Shown in pieces: positions 19,279 to 28,643 of a DNA stretch of 64,000 bases. The DNA comes from Piscirickettsiaceae bacterium CG07_land_8_20_14_0_80_44_28 (GTDB taxonomy: Bacteria > Pseudomonadota > Gammaproteobacteria > Thiomicrospirales > Thiomicrospiraceae), in NCBI GenBank assembly GCA_002779995.1, contig PEWX01000059.1:31169-95168 (forward strand), given 5' to 3'. A program made the translations under genes and the position numbers. The notes below the pieces were generated by a model. It was not told where the DNA came from. It worked only from the letters and a program-made list of their open reading frames with translations, and did not search any database. Position 1 is the stretch's first letter, and the number at the start of each line of letters is the position of its first letter.

Positions 19279-19383
19279 AGTCTCGCAATTCTACCGTAAG
19301 GCCGACACAAACGCAGAATATTATCTTCTTTTAGTCAATCTGCCGTGAATCAAACATGATTTGAATCAATCTTAGGAAAGCGG

Positions 19384-20232
19384 CTATTGCCTAACCAAAC
19401 GATCCAAACAAAACGCTGTTTCAAAATTAGAGCGGTAGGGATTGATATCTAACCCCCCCCGGCGCAAATAACGGGCATATACGGTCAACTTCTGTGGCGA
19501 GCAATGCGTCATAATATCGCAAAAAATGCGCTCTACACACTGCTCATGAAACTCATTATGCTCACGAAATGAAATGAGATAGCGTAACAAGCCTTCCGGA
19601 TCGATTTCTGACCCTTCATAGCGAATTAAAACTGAGCCCCAGTCCGGTTGCCCCGTCACCAAACAGTTTGATTTTAATAAATGACTGTGCCAGCAGGCAG
19701 CAACTTTCGTGGATGATTTCACCTTTAATAAAGACGGTGAAACCTGATACTGATCCACCTCAATATCTAAACCATCCAAACAGTCGCCCGGCATTGTACC
19801 GAGCAACACTTGGTGGTCTGAAAGATCATGCAATCGTATCTCGACCGGTGCCCCACTTGCGGCTGATAAGTCTCGTTGCCAGCAATCCATAACCGCCTGT
19901 TCACTCTCAAAGCGCGTACCATTAAATGAATTTAAATACAATTTAAAAGACTTAGATTCAATTAGGTTCGTCGAGTTAGTAGGAAACATAAATTCCGCCC
20001 AAGCCACTTGCGGCTTACCTTTGGCATTCAGCCACGACACTTCATAAGCCGTCCAAACATCTTGCCCGGAAAATGGCACGGCATCAGCGCTGATACCCAA
20101 TTCCGCCCGCTTTTCTTGGCGTGGAATCGCAAACAGTAAGCCGGGGTCATAAGCAGAGCAATAAGGCGTTTTTTTACCCAACAAGCTTTGATTCGCCCTG
20201 CTCGGTGGTGATGAGTTTTCGTCCAATGTCAT
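19384..20232 (-). CDS. queF: NADPH-dependent 7-cyano-7-deazaguanine reductase QueF (long form)
   Basis: QueF reduces preQ0 to preQ1 in queuosine biosynthesis for tRNA. At 282 residues it is the two-domain enterobacterial type. The catalytic region KSNCLVTGQPDWGSV holds the active-site cysteine near residue 188, the substrate motif ESKSFKLYLNSFN lies near 94, and NEFHEQCVERIF near 228. The ATG at 20232 starts MTLDENSS. Its neighbours are unrelated single genes; other queuosine genes are not in the window. Confidence 0.95.
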   Translation of the reverse strand: MTLDENSSPPSRANQSLLGKKTPYCSAYDPGLLFAIPRQEKRAELGISADAVPFSGQDVWTAYEVSWLNAKGKPQVAWAEFMFPTNSTNLIESKSFKLYLNSFNGTRFESEQAVMDCWQRDLSAASGAPVEIRLHDLSDHQVLLGTMPGDCLDGLDIEVDQYQVSPSLLKVKSSTKVAACWHSHLLKSNCLVTGQPDWGSVLIRYEGSEIDPEGLLRYLISFREHNEFHEQCVERIFCDIMTHCSPQKLTVYARYLRRGGLDINPYRSNFETAFCLDRLVRQ

Positions 20233-20289
20233 AAACTGTTCAAACTTTTAAATTACAATGACGTTCATTATAAAGAGAAAGGAAACGGC

Positions 20290-20484
20290 GTGTTACAAAC
20301 TTTAATCACCGGCATGTTACTGACCTTATTAGCGCTTGGCATCTTATGGGGTGGCTTTAAAATTTTACGAAAATTGCCGCGCTTTGATGCGTTAAACAGT
20401 CGAGAAGCCAATAAAAGAATGCTACAACTGACCTTGCTGATTTATTTTATCGGCATTAGCTTAACCCTCTACTGGATGGCTTGA
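20290..20484 (+). CDS. Small two-helix membrane protein
   Basis: A 64-residue protein with two hydrophobic segments (about 2-24 and 45-62) joined by a basic loop (K-I-L-R-K-L-P-R). The start is GTG at 20290, with a GAAAGGAAA ribosome-binding site just upstream. I do not recognise a family. It is divergent from queF and convergent with yigZ; a CCAGGCCTGG palindrome followed by a T-run lies right after its stop. Confidence 0.6.
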   Translation: MLQTLITGMLLTLLALGILWGGFKILRKLPRFDALNSREANKRMLQLTLLIYFIGISLTLYWMA

Positions 20485-20502
20485 TTAACTCGCCCAATTT
20501 AC

Positions 20503-20512
20503 CCAGGCCTGG
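20503..20512. repeat. CCAGGCCTGG palindrome, intergenic copy
   Basis: Exact copy in the 41-base gap between the converging 20290 gene and yigZ, followed by a T-run (TGGTTTTT); here it could also act as a terminator stem. Confidence 0.8.
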
Positions 20513-20525
20513 TGGTTTTTAGCCG

Positions 20526-21137
20526 CTAATCAGCGAGTTCGCTTTGTTGTTTTACGCCACACTGCATGGGTTGCAATTGTTCACAAAACAACGATTCACA
20601 AGCTTTTGGCAAAACCACGCTGAGTTGCACCTGCTGCTGATAATCAACCTGTTGCAACTGGCCATCATATTGGGCCAAAAGATGGCGAATTTGCTGTTCT
20701 TGTGAAAAACCACAGTGTATTTTTAATGCCACCATCGGCACATTTTCGGCAATGGGTAACACCTCCATCACCGCCTGCGCCGCCTGGCTATAGGCACGCG
20801 TTAAACCGCCTGCACCCAGTTTAATGCCGCCGAAGTACCGAACCACAATAATCATCACATCGCCCACTGATTTGTGTTGTAGGACGTTTAAAATGGGCTT
20901 GCCGGCGGTTCCTGATGGTTCGCCATCATCCCCCATTCCGGCACTGCTGGCACAATGGGGATTCCCCAATAAATAGGCCCAACAATGATGACGTGCATCA
21001 GGATATTGCTGCTGAACCTGTTGTAACCAATTCATGCCTTCGGCACGGCTTTGAATCGGTTGCGCCAACGCTATAAAACGACTTTTTTTAATGACAATTT
21101 CTGCCTGCGCGGGCGCAATGGCGGATTGATAGCCCAT
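20526..21137 (-). CDS. YigZ/IMPACT family protein
   Basis: A 203-residue member of the UPF0029/YigZ family, related to eukaryotic IMPACT. Family motifs are ARHHCWAYLLG, DDGEPSGTAGKPILNVL and VVRYFGGIKLGAGGLTRAYS. The bacterial function is not established; a regulatory or RNA-linked role has been proposed. The ATG overlaps the stop of the upstream CDF transporter by one base, so the two are likely translated from the same message. Confidence 0.9.
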   Translation of the reverse strand: MGYQSAIAPAQAEIVIKKSRFIALAQPIQSRAEGMNWLQQVQQQYPDARHHCWAYLLGNPHCASSAGMGDDGEPSGTAGKPILNVLQHKSVGDVMIIVVRYFGGIKLGAGGLTRAYSQAAQAVMEVLPIAENVPMVALKIHCGFSQEQQIRHLLAQYDGQLQQVDYQQQVQLSVVLPKACESLFCEQLQPMQCGVKQQSELAD

Positions 21138-22096
21138 TAATCCGACGCCTCACCATCACTGCGGGCAACCCAAATCGGCTGGGCGGTATAGATCACATCC
21201 AGCGATAAATAATCATTGGTTTGCTTGAGTTGCTGATAAAGTCGGTTTCGATAATCATCTTGCTGATTGAGATCAAATGCCGCTTGAGGTTGGAGTTGTA
21301 TATAAGCCTGCACATAAATCATTCTGCCTTCTTGCAACGCTCGCAGTTTGATATCGACGACCGGCACGTCTGCAAACACATCGGAGGTGCGTTGCTGAAG
21401 CTCGGCAAGATGTTCGGCGTTATCGCTACGGCCAATAATTTGCAAACCATTTTCCTTGAGAATTTTTAACGGCATCGGCAACATCATGATAATCAACGCT
21501 AACAGCACGAATGGATCCATATAAGGAACCCATTCATCATACCCTGCCGATTCCATCCAAATCACTGCCAAAAAAGACAACCCGACCGCAACACTTAAAA
21601 TACCCCCGACAATCCAACCCTGTAAGTCTACGGCGATCATCGACGACTGAGCAGTTTGATTCATGCGATACAAAACATAGGCTAATGCAAAATTGATGAC
21701 GGTCGCAAGCACGGAATAGAAAACAGCAATATCGGCTTCAATATGATGGCCCCCCAAAATAATGGCTTTAATAGAGGCATATAAACCCACCAAAATCACC
21801 AATAAAATTAAAATGCCTTTAATAAAGTTCATCACCGGTTCAAAAATGGCATAGCCAAATGGTTGGCTTTGATGCGCTTGTTTTGCCATTAGACTGACGA
21901 CCCGTAGCGTCAATAACCCTGCGACCATATCCACGAAAGGATAAACCGCATCCATTAAAATCGCCTGAGAGCGGGTTAAATAAAAGAACACCAACCCAAA
22001 CACCGCCATAATGAAATCGCCTAGCATAACCAGCTTGATGGCTTTCTTTTCCGTAGTGATCTTTTGTTCGAGTGGAATTTTTGAGTTTGCTGACAC
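21137..22096 (-). CDS. Cation diffusion facilitator (CDF) family transporter
   Basis: A six-helix inner-membrane cation/proton antiporter of about 319 residues with a cytoplasmic C-terminal domain. The metal-site helix appears as LMDAVYPFVDMVAGLL (D-x-x-x-x-x-x-D rather than the usual HxxxD), so the exact metal (Zn, Fe, Mn or other) is uncertain. I prefer a GTG start at 22096: it has an AAGAGG ribosome-binding site 6 bases upstream and avoids overlap with rlmD; the ORF track uses a GTG at 22123 inside rlmD. It overlaps yigZ by one base. Confidence 0.82.
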   Translation of the reverse strand: MSANSKIPLEQKITTEKKAIKLVMLGDFIMAVFGLVFFYLTRSQAILMDAVYPFVDMVAGLLTLRVVSLMAKQAHQSQPFGYAIFEPVMNFIKGILILLVILVGLYASIKAIILGGHHIEADIAVFYSVLATVINFALAYVLYRMNQTAQSSMIAVDLQGWIVGGILSVAVGLSFLAVIWMESAGYDEWVPYMDPFVLLALIIMMLPMPLKILKENGLQIIGRSDNAEHLAELQQRTSDVFADVPVVDIKLRALQEGRMIYVQAYIQLQPQAAFDLNQQDDYRNRLYQQLKQTNDYLSLDVIYTAQPIWVARSDGEASD

Positions 22097-22106
22097 AATT
22101 CGCCTC

Positions 22107-23342
22107 TTATAGCTTAAAAACACCGATTTTTCGCTTGCTAACGGGTTTGGCCGATTTGACCAATAACACCATGGCCTCGGTGTGAGCGGTGTTTGGAAAC
22201 ATATCCAATAAGGTTGCTTTTTTCAGCCGATAACCTTGTTGCGTTAATGCTTTTAAATCGCGAATGAGGGTCGCGGTATTACAAGACACATAGACAATGC
22301 GCTCCGGCTTCAATTGTCCTAACACTTTGCTCAATGCAAATGCACCTTGACGCCCCGGATCCAATAACACCCTATCGTACTTCTGTTTGCGGAACCACGT
22401 CAAATCCGTAATGGCTTGAAATAAATCGGCTTTGTAAAAGTGAGCATTATCCAACGAATTAGTGGTGGCGTTTTGCTGTGCCATTTCGACTAATTCCGCA
22501 TCGCCTTCAATGCCAATAACGTGACCTTGTTTTTGATCCAATTGTTGGGCTATGGCTAATGTAAAATTCCCCACCCCACAAAAGGCATCTAAAACCTGAT
22601 GATTCGGCGATAATGCCAACCACTCTAATGCCTGATCAACCATTTGCCGGTTAATTTCAGCATTAACCTGAACAAAGCCGGAAACGGGGAAATTTAAAGT
22701 CAAATCCCCTAAACGATAACAGGGAAGATTTTGTGATGGTTGATCCGACCAAAAAATGCCATTATCCGCTTCAACCACCGTCAGCTCTTTTAATGAACGA
22801 CTGGCTGTGTCTAAGCACTGTTGACGCTTATCGGCCAAACTCTGATTCAAAGACGTCGTTAACATGGGACATTGCTCAATATCCACAACCTCATTCGAGC
22901 CTTTTGCCCGAAAGCCAAGCTTTGCCACTTTATCCGATTTATTACGCCCTAACACCAATCGTGCTCGACGACGATAGCCGACTTCATTGCCATAGATAGG
23001 GGCATCCAACTGGCAATACTTCATATTAACCGCTTTCGCTAAGTCCGTTTGAAACTGTTGCCATTTCCAATAACGTTGCGCGTCAGGCTTTAACGGTAAC
23101 AATTGGCAGCCGCCACACTGCGAATCGTATTGACATAAGGCTTCCCGACGGTCTGAAGAAGCCTGTTCTAACTTGATTATTTCAGCTTCATCATAACGGT
23201 CGTGCTGAGTAACCACCTTAATTAACACCTTATCTCCAGGCACTGCCCCCGTCACAAATACGGTTTTGCCTTGGTCGCGACCAACGCCACGCCCCTCCTG
23301 TGATAGACCTTCAATCATGATTGAAATCGGCGTTTTTGTCAT
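22107..23342 (-). CDS. rlmD: 23S rRNA (uracil-1939-C5)-methyltransferase RlmD
   Basis: A SAM-dependent rRNA methyltransferase with a TRAM domain at the N-terminus (about 1-60). It has the iron-sulfur cluster motif CQYDSQCGGC near residue 70, VLDAFCGVGNFTLAIAQ as SAM motif, DPGRQG, and the catalytic cysteine in VYVSCNTATLIRDL. I choose the ATG at 23342 (MTKTPIS) with GGAAA upstream, two bases after the mnmE stop, instead of the 23360 start. The CDF gene follows. It is probably transcribed together with mnmE. Confidence 0.93.
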   Translation of the reverse strand: MTKTPISIMIEGLSQEGRGVGRDQGKTVFVTGAVPGDKVLIKVVTQHDRYDEAEIIKLEQASSDRREALCQYDSQCGGCQLLPLKPDAQRYWKWQQFQTDLAKAVNMKYCQLDAPIYGNEVGYRRRARLVLGRNKSDKVAKLGFRAKGSNEVVDIEQCPMLTTSLNQSLADKRQQCLDTASRSLKELTVVEADNGIFWSDQPSQNLPCYRLGDLTLNFPVSGFVQVNAEINRQMVDQALEWLALSPNHQVLDAFCGVGNFTLAIAQQLDQKQGHVIGIEGDAELVEMAQQNATTNSLDNAHFYKADLFQAITDLTWFRKQKYDRVLLDPGRQGAFALSKVLGQLKPERIVYVSCNTATLIRDLKALTQQGYRLKKATLLDMFPNTAHTEAMVLLVKSAKPVSKRKIGVFKL

Positions 23343-23344
23343 GG

Positions 23345-24700
23345 TTATTTTCCAATACAAAAAGAGGTAAAAATACGTCCAAGCAGGTCGTCCGAACTAA
23401 ATTGTCCGGTAATTTCTGAAAGGGCTTGTTGTGCTTGCCTTAAATCCTCTGCCAACAACTCACCAGCAGCAAACTGCTGAAGTTGCGTTTGCCCGGTTTC
23501 AACAAAATCCAGTGCGCGTTGGAGTGCATCCAAATGACGTTTTCGCGCCATAAAAACGCCTTCAGCGGTTTGCTGATACCCCATGTCTTTTTTCAAATGG
23601 TCTTTGAGTAAATCCAGGCCGAAATGGTGTTTGGCAGACAGCCAAATCTCGGTTTTGTCGTCCAATTCAACCAGGCCTGGTGATTTTTCGATCAAATCAA
23701 CCTTATTGTGGATCAGCGTAAGGGGCAAATGACTGGGCAATTTGGCTAAAATGGCTTCATCTTCCGGATGGATACTTTCATTGGCTTGTACCACCACCAA
23801 CACTCGATCCGCTTCCTCAAGTGCTGACCAAGCTCTTGCTACACCGATTTGTTCTACCGCATCGGTCGTTTCTCGCAAGCCGGCGGTATCGAGAATATGT
23901 AACGGCAACCCATCGACCTGAATTTCTTCTTTCACGATATCACGCGTGGTGCCGGCAATATCAGTCACAATAGCAGATTCACGACCCGATAAGGCATTCA
24001 ACAAACTGGATTTCCCGGCATTGGGGCGACCCAAAATCACCACCGACATGCCTTCTCGCAATAAGACGCCTTGTTGTGCTGAAGCCAACACCTGATGCAA
24101 CTGCGTTAAAATCGACTGTAATTCGCCCGCGACCTTACCATCAGAGAGGAAATCAATTTCTTCTTCCGGAAAGTCAATCGCCGCTTCAACATATATGCGT
24201 AATTGAATCAGCTGTTCGAGCAAGGTATTCACCTCATTTGAAAACGCGCCTTGCAAAGAGCGCAATGCCGACTTTGCCGCCTGCTGTGAACTGGCATCGA
24301 TTAAATCCGCAATCGCCTCGGCTTGCGCCAGGTCTAATTTATCATTCAGAAATGCTTGCTTGGAAAACTCGCCCGGTTCGGCCAAGCGCGCACCGAGTTG
24401 CACAACGCGCTCTAATAACCACTGCAAAATAACAGGCCCGCCATGGCCTTGTAACTCCAACACATCTTCACCGGTAAAGGAATGGGGATTCGGGAAATAC
24501 AATGCGATCCCTTGATCGAGAACCTGACCTTCGGCTCCTAAAAAATTGCCATAATGCGCATAACGGGGCGCGGGAAGGCATCCCAACACCTGCTTAGCTA
24601 TGTCAGGCACTTTTGCACCTGATACGCGAACAATGCCCACCCCTCCGCGACCGAGGGGCGTGGCGATAGCGGCAATGGTTTCGGTTGTGCTTTTCAACAT
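23345..24700 (-). CDS. mnmE: tRNA uridine-5-carboxymethylaminomethyl modification GTPase MnmE
   Basis: MnmE works with MnmG to modify U34 of several tRNAs. The N-terminal folate-binding domain starts [20 protein letters not shown]. The embedded G domain has [12 protein letters not shown] (near 222), [10 protein letters not shown] and NKVD, and the C-terminus is the conserved FCIGK with the catalytic cysteine. I use the ATG at 24700 (TTGAGA upstream) in place of the TTG at 24712. A CCAGGCCTGG palindrome at 23671 encodes S-P-G-L-V in a surface loop of the G domain. Confidence 0.95.
   Translation of the reverse strand: MLKSTTETIAAIATPLGRGGVGIVRVSGAKVPDIAKQVLGCLPAPRYAHYGNFLGAEGQVLDQGIALYFPNPHSFTGEDVLELQGHGGPVILQWLLERVVQLGARLAEPGEFSKQAFLNDKLDLAQAEAIADLIDASSQQAAKSALRSLQGAFSNEVNTLLEQLIQLRIYVEAAIDFPEEEIDFLSDGKVAGELQSILTQLHQVLASAQQGVLLREGMSVVILGRPNAGKSSLLNALSGRESAIVTDIAGTTRDIVKEEIQVDGLPLHILDTAGLRETTDAVEQIGVARAWSALEEADRVLVVVQANESIHPEDEAILAKLPSHLPLTLIHNKVDLIEKSPGLVELDDKTEIWLSAKHHFGLDLLKDHLKKDMGYQQTAEGVFMARKRHLDALQRALDFVETGQTQLQQFAAGELLAEDLRQAQQALSEITGQFSSDDLLGRIFTSFCIGK
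23670..23681. repeat. ACCAGGCCTGGT palindrome, copy in mnmE
   Basis: Exact 12-base copy in the G domain of mnmE, followed by GATTTTT. Confidence 0.85.
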
Positions 24701-24726
24701 AAAAATTCTCAATCAGGTTCTGTTAA

Positions 24727-24753
24727 AGCAAAAAACGCCCTGAAACGGGCGCT
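24727..24753 (-). terminator. Rho-independent terminator downstream of the yidC-linked small gene
   Basis: On the minus strand, GCGCCC, a 6-base loop and GGGCGT are followed directly by a run of six T. It lies 37 bases after the stop of the 24790-25116 gene and before mnmE, so the yidC transcript probably ends here. Confidence 0.8.
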
Positions 24754-24789
24754 TTGAATATCACACAAGTCAATGGATTTCGACTAAAA

Positions 24790-25116
24790 CTAAGCGACAA
24801 CTTGGTAAGTTTGTAGCTTCATATCAGACACAAAGTTTTTTTCCATCAGCGCTTGCTGCGTTTTTTCCAATTTCTTTTTCGAGGTAAATGTCATTTCTTC
24901 GGCTTCATCATTTACCTTAAAAGACAAGACATACAAAGAGCGTGTCTCCACTTCCGGTTGGCTGTTAACTGTATTTTGTGCTTTATTTTCAGAAGCAATG
25001 GGCAAATAGCCCTCTGAGGTTTTATAACAGATTGGCGTCATGCCATCGGCAACTAAAAATTCAACCTTGCCGTACAGCGGATGATCTTTACCCAATTTTT
25101 GATAGGTTAATTGCAT
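24790..25116 (-). CDS. Hypothetical 108-residue protein downstream of yidC
   Basis: A soluble, charged 108-residue protein (M-Q-L-T-Y-Q-K-L-G-K-D-H at the start) without signal peptide or membrane helix; I recognise no family. The start at 25116 has a strong GGAAGGA site 8 bases upstream, so the track start at 25170 is rejected. It lies 64 bases after yidC on the same strand, with a GC-rich hairpin between, and is followed by a clear terminator. This suggests it is the last gene of the rpmH-rnpA-yidC transcript or has its own 5' hairpin. Confidence 0.65.
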   Translation of the reverse strand: MQLTYQKLGKDHPLYGKVEFLVADGMTPICYKTSEGYLPIASENKAQNTVNSQPEVETRSLYVLSFKVNDEAEEMTFTSKKKLEKTQQALMEKNFVSDMKLQTYQVVA

Positions 25117-25149
25117 GAATTTTTCCTTCCCAAATAAACGATATGCCCC

Positions 25150-25169
25150 TGCCGGTTTTAGCACCGGCA
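25150..25169. other. GC-rich hairpin between yidC and the small downstream gene
   Basis: TGCCGGT, six bases, ACCGGCA form a perfect 7-bp stem. There is no T-run, so it is more likely a processing or stabilising hairpin than a terminator. Confidence 0.5.
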
Positions 25170-25180
25170 AGAGATGCTAA

Positions 25181-26842
25181 TTATTTTTCTTCACCTGCTG
25201 CAATTTTTTGAGTGATATACCATTGTTGTGCAACAGACAAGATATTGTTGACCACCCAGTAAAGCACCAAACCGGCAGGGAAGAACATAAAGAAAACCGT
25301 GAAGATAAAAGGTAAGAACTTCATTACCTTCTGTTGCATTTCATCCATCATGGCCGATGGGTTTAACTTCTGTTGTACCCACATTGAAATCCCCATCAGT
25401 ACCGGCAAAATATAATAAGGGTCTTTAGCCGACAAATCTTGAATCCACAACATCCAAGGGGCTTGGCGCATTTCTGCCGAATAAAGCAATACCCAGTACA
25501 AAGCAATAAACACCGGCATTTGGACTAAAATCGGTAAACAGCCACCTAACGGATTGATTTTTTCCTCTTTATAGAGCTTCATCATTTTTTGTTGGAAAAT
25601 GACCTTATCATCGCCGTAATTTTCTTTAAGCTGCTTTAATTTCGGCTGGAATTTTTTCAACCTGGCCATTGACCGATAGGAGGTTTCAGACAATTTATAG
25701 AATAACAGTTTGATTAAAACCGTTAATAAGATAATCGACCAACCCCAGTTTCCAATAAATGAATGGATTTGTTCCAACACCCAAAAGATCGGTTTGGCAA
25801 TCAAGGTTAGGATGCCATAATCCACCGTTAATTCTAATCCCGGGGCGATGGCTTCGAGTTTATCTTGAATAATCGGCCCAATATACAAAGAAGTCGTTAA
25901 AACACCGGTTTGTCCTGCGGGGATGGTTTTGACAGGCTCAACGACGCCCGCAGTATAATTTCCTTCTCCCACGGGTTTGGCATAAAAACGATTCTGGGTT
26001 GACTGATCGGGAATCACCGCAGACATAAAATAATGCTGAATCATCGCAGCCCAACCACCCGTCGTTTGATAACCGGCTACGGGTTGCTTTTGTAGATCAT
26101 CAAATGCGTGCTTATTATATTTACTCTCTGCTAAGCCATCATAAAGAACAGGGCCCGTATAGGTATACATCATGGCATTGTGTTCCGGGTCATATGCATT
26201 ACGCACCAATTGCGAATAAAGACTACCCGCCCACTCCTTATCCGTTTGGTTTTCGACCTGATATTCCAAGCCAACAAGATAGTCGCCTTTTTTAAAGGTA
26301 TAGGTTTTAGTGACTTTAACACCGTCTTCCACCCAGGTTAACGGTACCGACAACTGGTTAGCCGTCATCACATATTCACGTTGCTTTGCCTGATATAACG
26401 ATTTATGGGTCGGTGCCGGCAAAACTGCTTTAGACTGTAAAGCCAAACCGTTTTGCGCAACATACAGCATCTGCCCCTCATCCCCCATTAAATGGAATGG
26501 CTGAGAACGGTCTGCACTGGCAGCATACTGCAACAACTTAACATCGCGAATATCGCCCCCCTGAGTATCGATGGTGACTTCCAACACATCCGTTTTAATG
26601 GTAATACGTTGGCCTTTAGCGATTTGCGATTTGGCAACCGGAACCTCTTGTGTCGTTAAATAAGCAGAAGGAACCTCTTCGTCCACCACGGCAGGAACAT
26701 CCTGTAAATTAGATGTCTGGCCTTCCACTTGTGGTTGCACAGCTGGTGGCTGAGTATTTTTATGCTGAAACTGTGTCCATTGTAACCATATCCACAGTAA
26801 CGTAAATGCCAGTGCTAACCACCAAAAAGATCTCATATTCAT
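25181..26842 (-). CDS. yidC: Membrane protein insertase YidC
   Basis: A 553-residue inner-membrane insertase and chaperone. The N-terminal signal-anchor helix (about 5-22) is followed by the large periplasmic P1 domain of the Gram-negative type (about 60-340) and the conserved membrane core from about 355 (WGWSIILLTVLIKLLFY, then LGGCLPILVQMPVFIALYWVL). The conserved hydrophilic-groove arginine is probably in the first core helix region. It lies 78 bases after rnpA; the small yidD gene usually found between them is absent. Confidence 0.95.
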   Translation of the reverse strand: MNMRSFWWLALAFTLLWIWLQWTQFQHKNTQPPAVQPQVEGQTSNLQDVPAVVDEEVPSAYLTTQEVPVAKSQIAKGQRITIKTDVLEVTIDTQGGDIRDVKLLQYAASADRSQPFHLMGDEGQMLYVAQNGLALQSKAVLPAPTHKSLYQAKQREYVMTANQLSVPLTWVEDGVKVTKTYTFKKGDYLVGLEYQVENQTDKEWAGSLYSQLVRNAYDPEHNAMMYTYTGPVLYDGLAESKYNKHAFDDLQKQPVAGYQTTGGWAAMIQHYFMSAVIPDQSTQNRFYAKPVGEGNYTAGVVEPVKTIPAGQTGVLTTSLYIGPIIQDKLEAIAPGLELTVDYGILTLIAKPIFWVLEQIHSFIGNWGWSIILLTVLIKLLFYKLSETSYRSMARLKKFQPKLKQLKENYGDDKVIFQQKMMKLYKEEKINPLGGCLPILVQMPVFIALYWVLLYSAEMRQAPWMLWIQDLSAKDPYYILPVLMGISMWVQQKLNPSAMMDEMQQKVMKFLPFIFTVFFMFFPAGLVLYWVVNNILSVAQQWYITQKIAAGEEK

Positions 26843-26920
26843 TTGTACAGCTTTCCTATACTTTTCAAAAATAATGACACAAAACGACTAAATTGAGCCC
26901 ACTCTTTCACTTAAAACGCT

Positions 26921-27364
26921 TCATTGCACCTTAATCTCACGCTTCTTCAGCTGTCGAATCAGGTGTTCAAAACTTTTACGCAGGGTTTCATTATCAACCT
27001 CTTGCATACCACGACGGCCTAAAACGACAATATCATACCCGCTTAACGCTTGTTTATGTTGACGAAATGTTTCTCTCGCCAGTCTTTTTACCCGATTACG
27101 CCAAACCGATTTGGCCAATTGCTTTTTTGCAATGGCTAATCCAAGTCTAGGGAAGGCTTGATGATTGGCTCGTACAATAAACGTCCAGTGACGATTAGAA
27201 AACTTTTGAGCTTTTTCAAACACAAACTGAAATTGTTTTGGAGAAAGAAGACGAAAAGATTTGGAGAATTGAGCATTTTCAAGAGATTGGGGCGCTAAAT
27301 GCCCCTTACTCAGGGTAAGGGAGTCATTTAGCCCATCAGAAAGTTGTTGTAAGTCGCGGCCCAT
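26921..27364 (-). CDS. rnpA: Ribonuclease P protein component RnpA
   Basis: The protein subunit of RNase P, which matures the 5' ends of tRNAs. The conserved core starts FRLLSPKQFQFVFEKAQKFS and includes RLGLAIAKKQLAKSVWRNRVKRLARETFR, the RNR-type RNA-binding helix. At 147 residues it has an N-terminal extension of about 30 residues compared with the usual 115-120; a later start cannot be excluded. It lies 13 bases after rpmH, the classical arrangement. Confidence 0.93.
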   Translation of the reverse strand: MGRDLQQLSDGLNDSLTLSKGHLAPQSLENAQFSKSFRLLSPKQFQFVFEKAQKFSNRHWTFIVRANHQAFPRLGLAIAKKQLAKSVWRNRVKRLARETFRQHKQALSGYDIVVLGRRGMQEVDNETLRKSFEHLIRQLKKREIKVQ

Positions 27365-27377
27365 AAAAAGACACGAC

Positions 27378-27512
27378 TTAAACTGCTAAGCGCTTACGCC
27401 CTTTCGCACGACGAGCCGCAAGAATTTTACGACCGTTTTTAGTTGCCATACGAGCACGAAAGCCGTGAGTACGAGCACGCTTAATCACACTGGGTTGAAA
27501 TGTACGTTTCAT
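27378..27512 (-). CDS. rpmH: 50S ribosomal protein L34
   Basis: A 44-residue protein too short for the ORF track. It reads [18 protein letters not shown] and ends AKGRKRLAV, diagnostic for L34. It lies immediately upstream of rnpA, as in most bacteria. In many relatives dnaA and the origin lie just beyond rpmH; here the next gene is a CRP-like protein, so the origin neighbourhood is not preserved. Confidence 0.97.
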   Translation of the reverse strand: MKRTFQPSVIKRARTHGFRARMATKNGRKILAARRAKGRKRLAV

Positions 27513-27644
27513 GAGTTCAATCCTATTAAACTAAGACCCAAAATATGAAAAAAATTGAGGCCTATAAAAAAAATGACTTCTTTCAAAAGAATCGCGCATT
27601 CTAACGGAAACTCACTTAAATAACAACCACTGCCCTCAGAATCT

Positions 27645-28520
27645 TTAATAAAAACTTTGTCGCCCCTGTTCTTCCATACAACGCCTCACAATTGATTGTT
27701 TAAGGACAACAGCATCTAAGCCAATGCGGCCAATCCGAATCGCATCCAATAAAGCATGAGGTTCCAGATGAAGTTTCTCTGCCAGCTCAATCAAATCAAT
27801 ATATTCCAACTCCGCCTTCAAGTCGTCGGTATTGGTGGTCGATTCCAGTGCATTGATTAAATCACGGGTATCTTGTATGAGCGATGCCGGATTAAATTTG
27901 ACAGTATGGTCATCAATTTTGACCAATTTAAACTTGACGAATATTTCCAACAGTTTATGACAGCCACTGGAGGATATGCCCATAATATCGTGACTATATC
28001 GAACAATTTCCCGCATCCCAATTGTCACAGTTTGATTATCAACTTCGCTTAAGGCATCCAACGCTTCTGAGCCTTCTTTCTGTGACAGCGCCTGATACAG
28101 TAATTTCATCAGATTGGCCATTGACATCACAGGGGTTATTGTCGAAGACTTGTCCAACACAAACTGGTTCAGTTTCGTAACTCTTTTGATTAATGAATTG
28201 ATAATCACCCGAAACAACGGTGGCAAGTCAGCAATAATATTTTCAACTTGTTTTCGGTCAATTTCATAAACCTCAGTAGCGGTTTCTGCTGTCGCTGAAG
28301 CGACCCGAGGATTGGCAGAAATAACCGACATCTCACCAAAACAAGCCCCTTTGTTTAATACCGCTAAGGTCACAACTTTCTCACCACTTTGCGTGGTTAT
28401 TTTGATAGAACCTTCTTTAATAATATAAACCTTATCGCCCTGGGTTCCTTCTTTAAAAATAACTTGGCCAGGTAAATACGGCTTGATTAAAGGCGCTTGT
28501 TTTTTTGACTTCATGGGCAT
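27645..28520 (-). CDS. CRP-like cyclic nucleotide-binding protein
   Basis: A 291-residue protein with an N-terminal cNMP-binding beta-roll (about 10-130): G-D-K-V-Y-I-I-K-E-G, CFGEMSVISANPRVASATAE. The usual phosphate-binding cassette arginine appears in NPRVAS. The C-terminal half (130-291) is helical and does not show the typical CRP winged helix-turn-helix; a phrase GISSSGCHKLLEIFVKFKLVKI may be a divergent DNA-binding helix. Function is unknown. The protein is separate from rpmH by 132 bases. Confidence 0.75.
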   Translation of the reverse strand: MPMKSKKQAPLIKPYLPGQVIFKEGTQGDKVYIIKEGSIKITTQSGEKVVTLAVLNKGACFGEMSVISANPRVASATAETATEVYEIDRKQVENIIADLPPLFRVIINSLIKRVTKLNQFVLDKSSTITPVMSMANLMKLLYQALSQKEGSEALDALSEVDNQTVTIGMREIVRYSHDIMGISSSGCHKLLEIFVKFKLVKIDDHTVKFNPASLIQDTRDLINALESTTNTDDLKAELEYIDLIELAEKLHLEPHALLDAIRIGRIGLDAVVLKQSIVRRCMEEQGRQSFY

Positions 28521-28643
28521 CTATTCCATCAATACATTGGTTCGCGCAGTGGCTTGGGCACGAAAATTTACAAGGGTTAAATTGTGCCACAAATTAAAGA
28601 AATTGACGAATTAATTACCATCATGTACCTCGATTAACCCGGT

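Noticed and set aside
20503-20520. Palindrome plus T-run as an ordinary terminator
   Set aside because: It may serve as one here, but the same palindrome occurs inside eight coding positions, so termination cannot explain the family.
27378-28520. Possible replication origin next to rpmH
   Set aside because: No dnaA or dnaN gene and no cluster of DnaA boxes was seen upstream of rpmH; the neighbour is a CRP-like gene.
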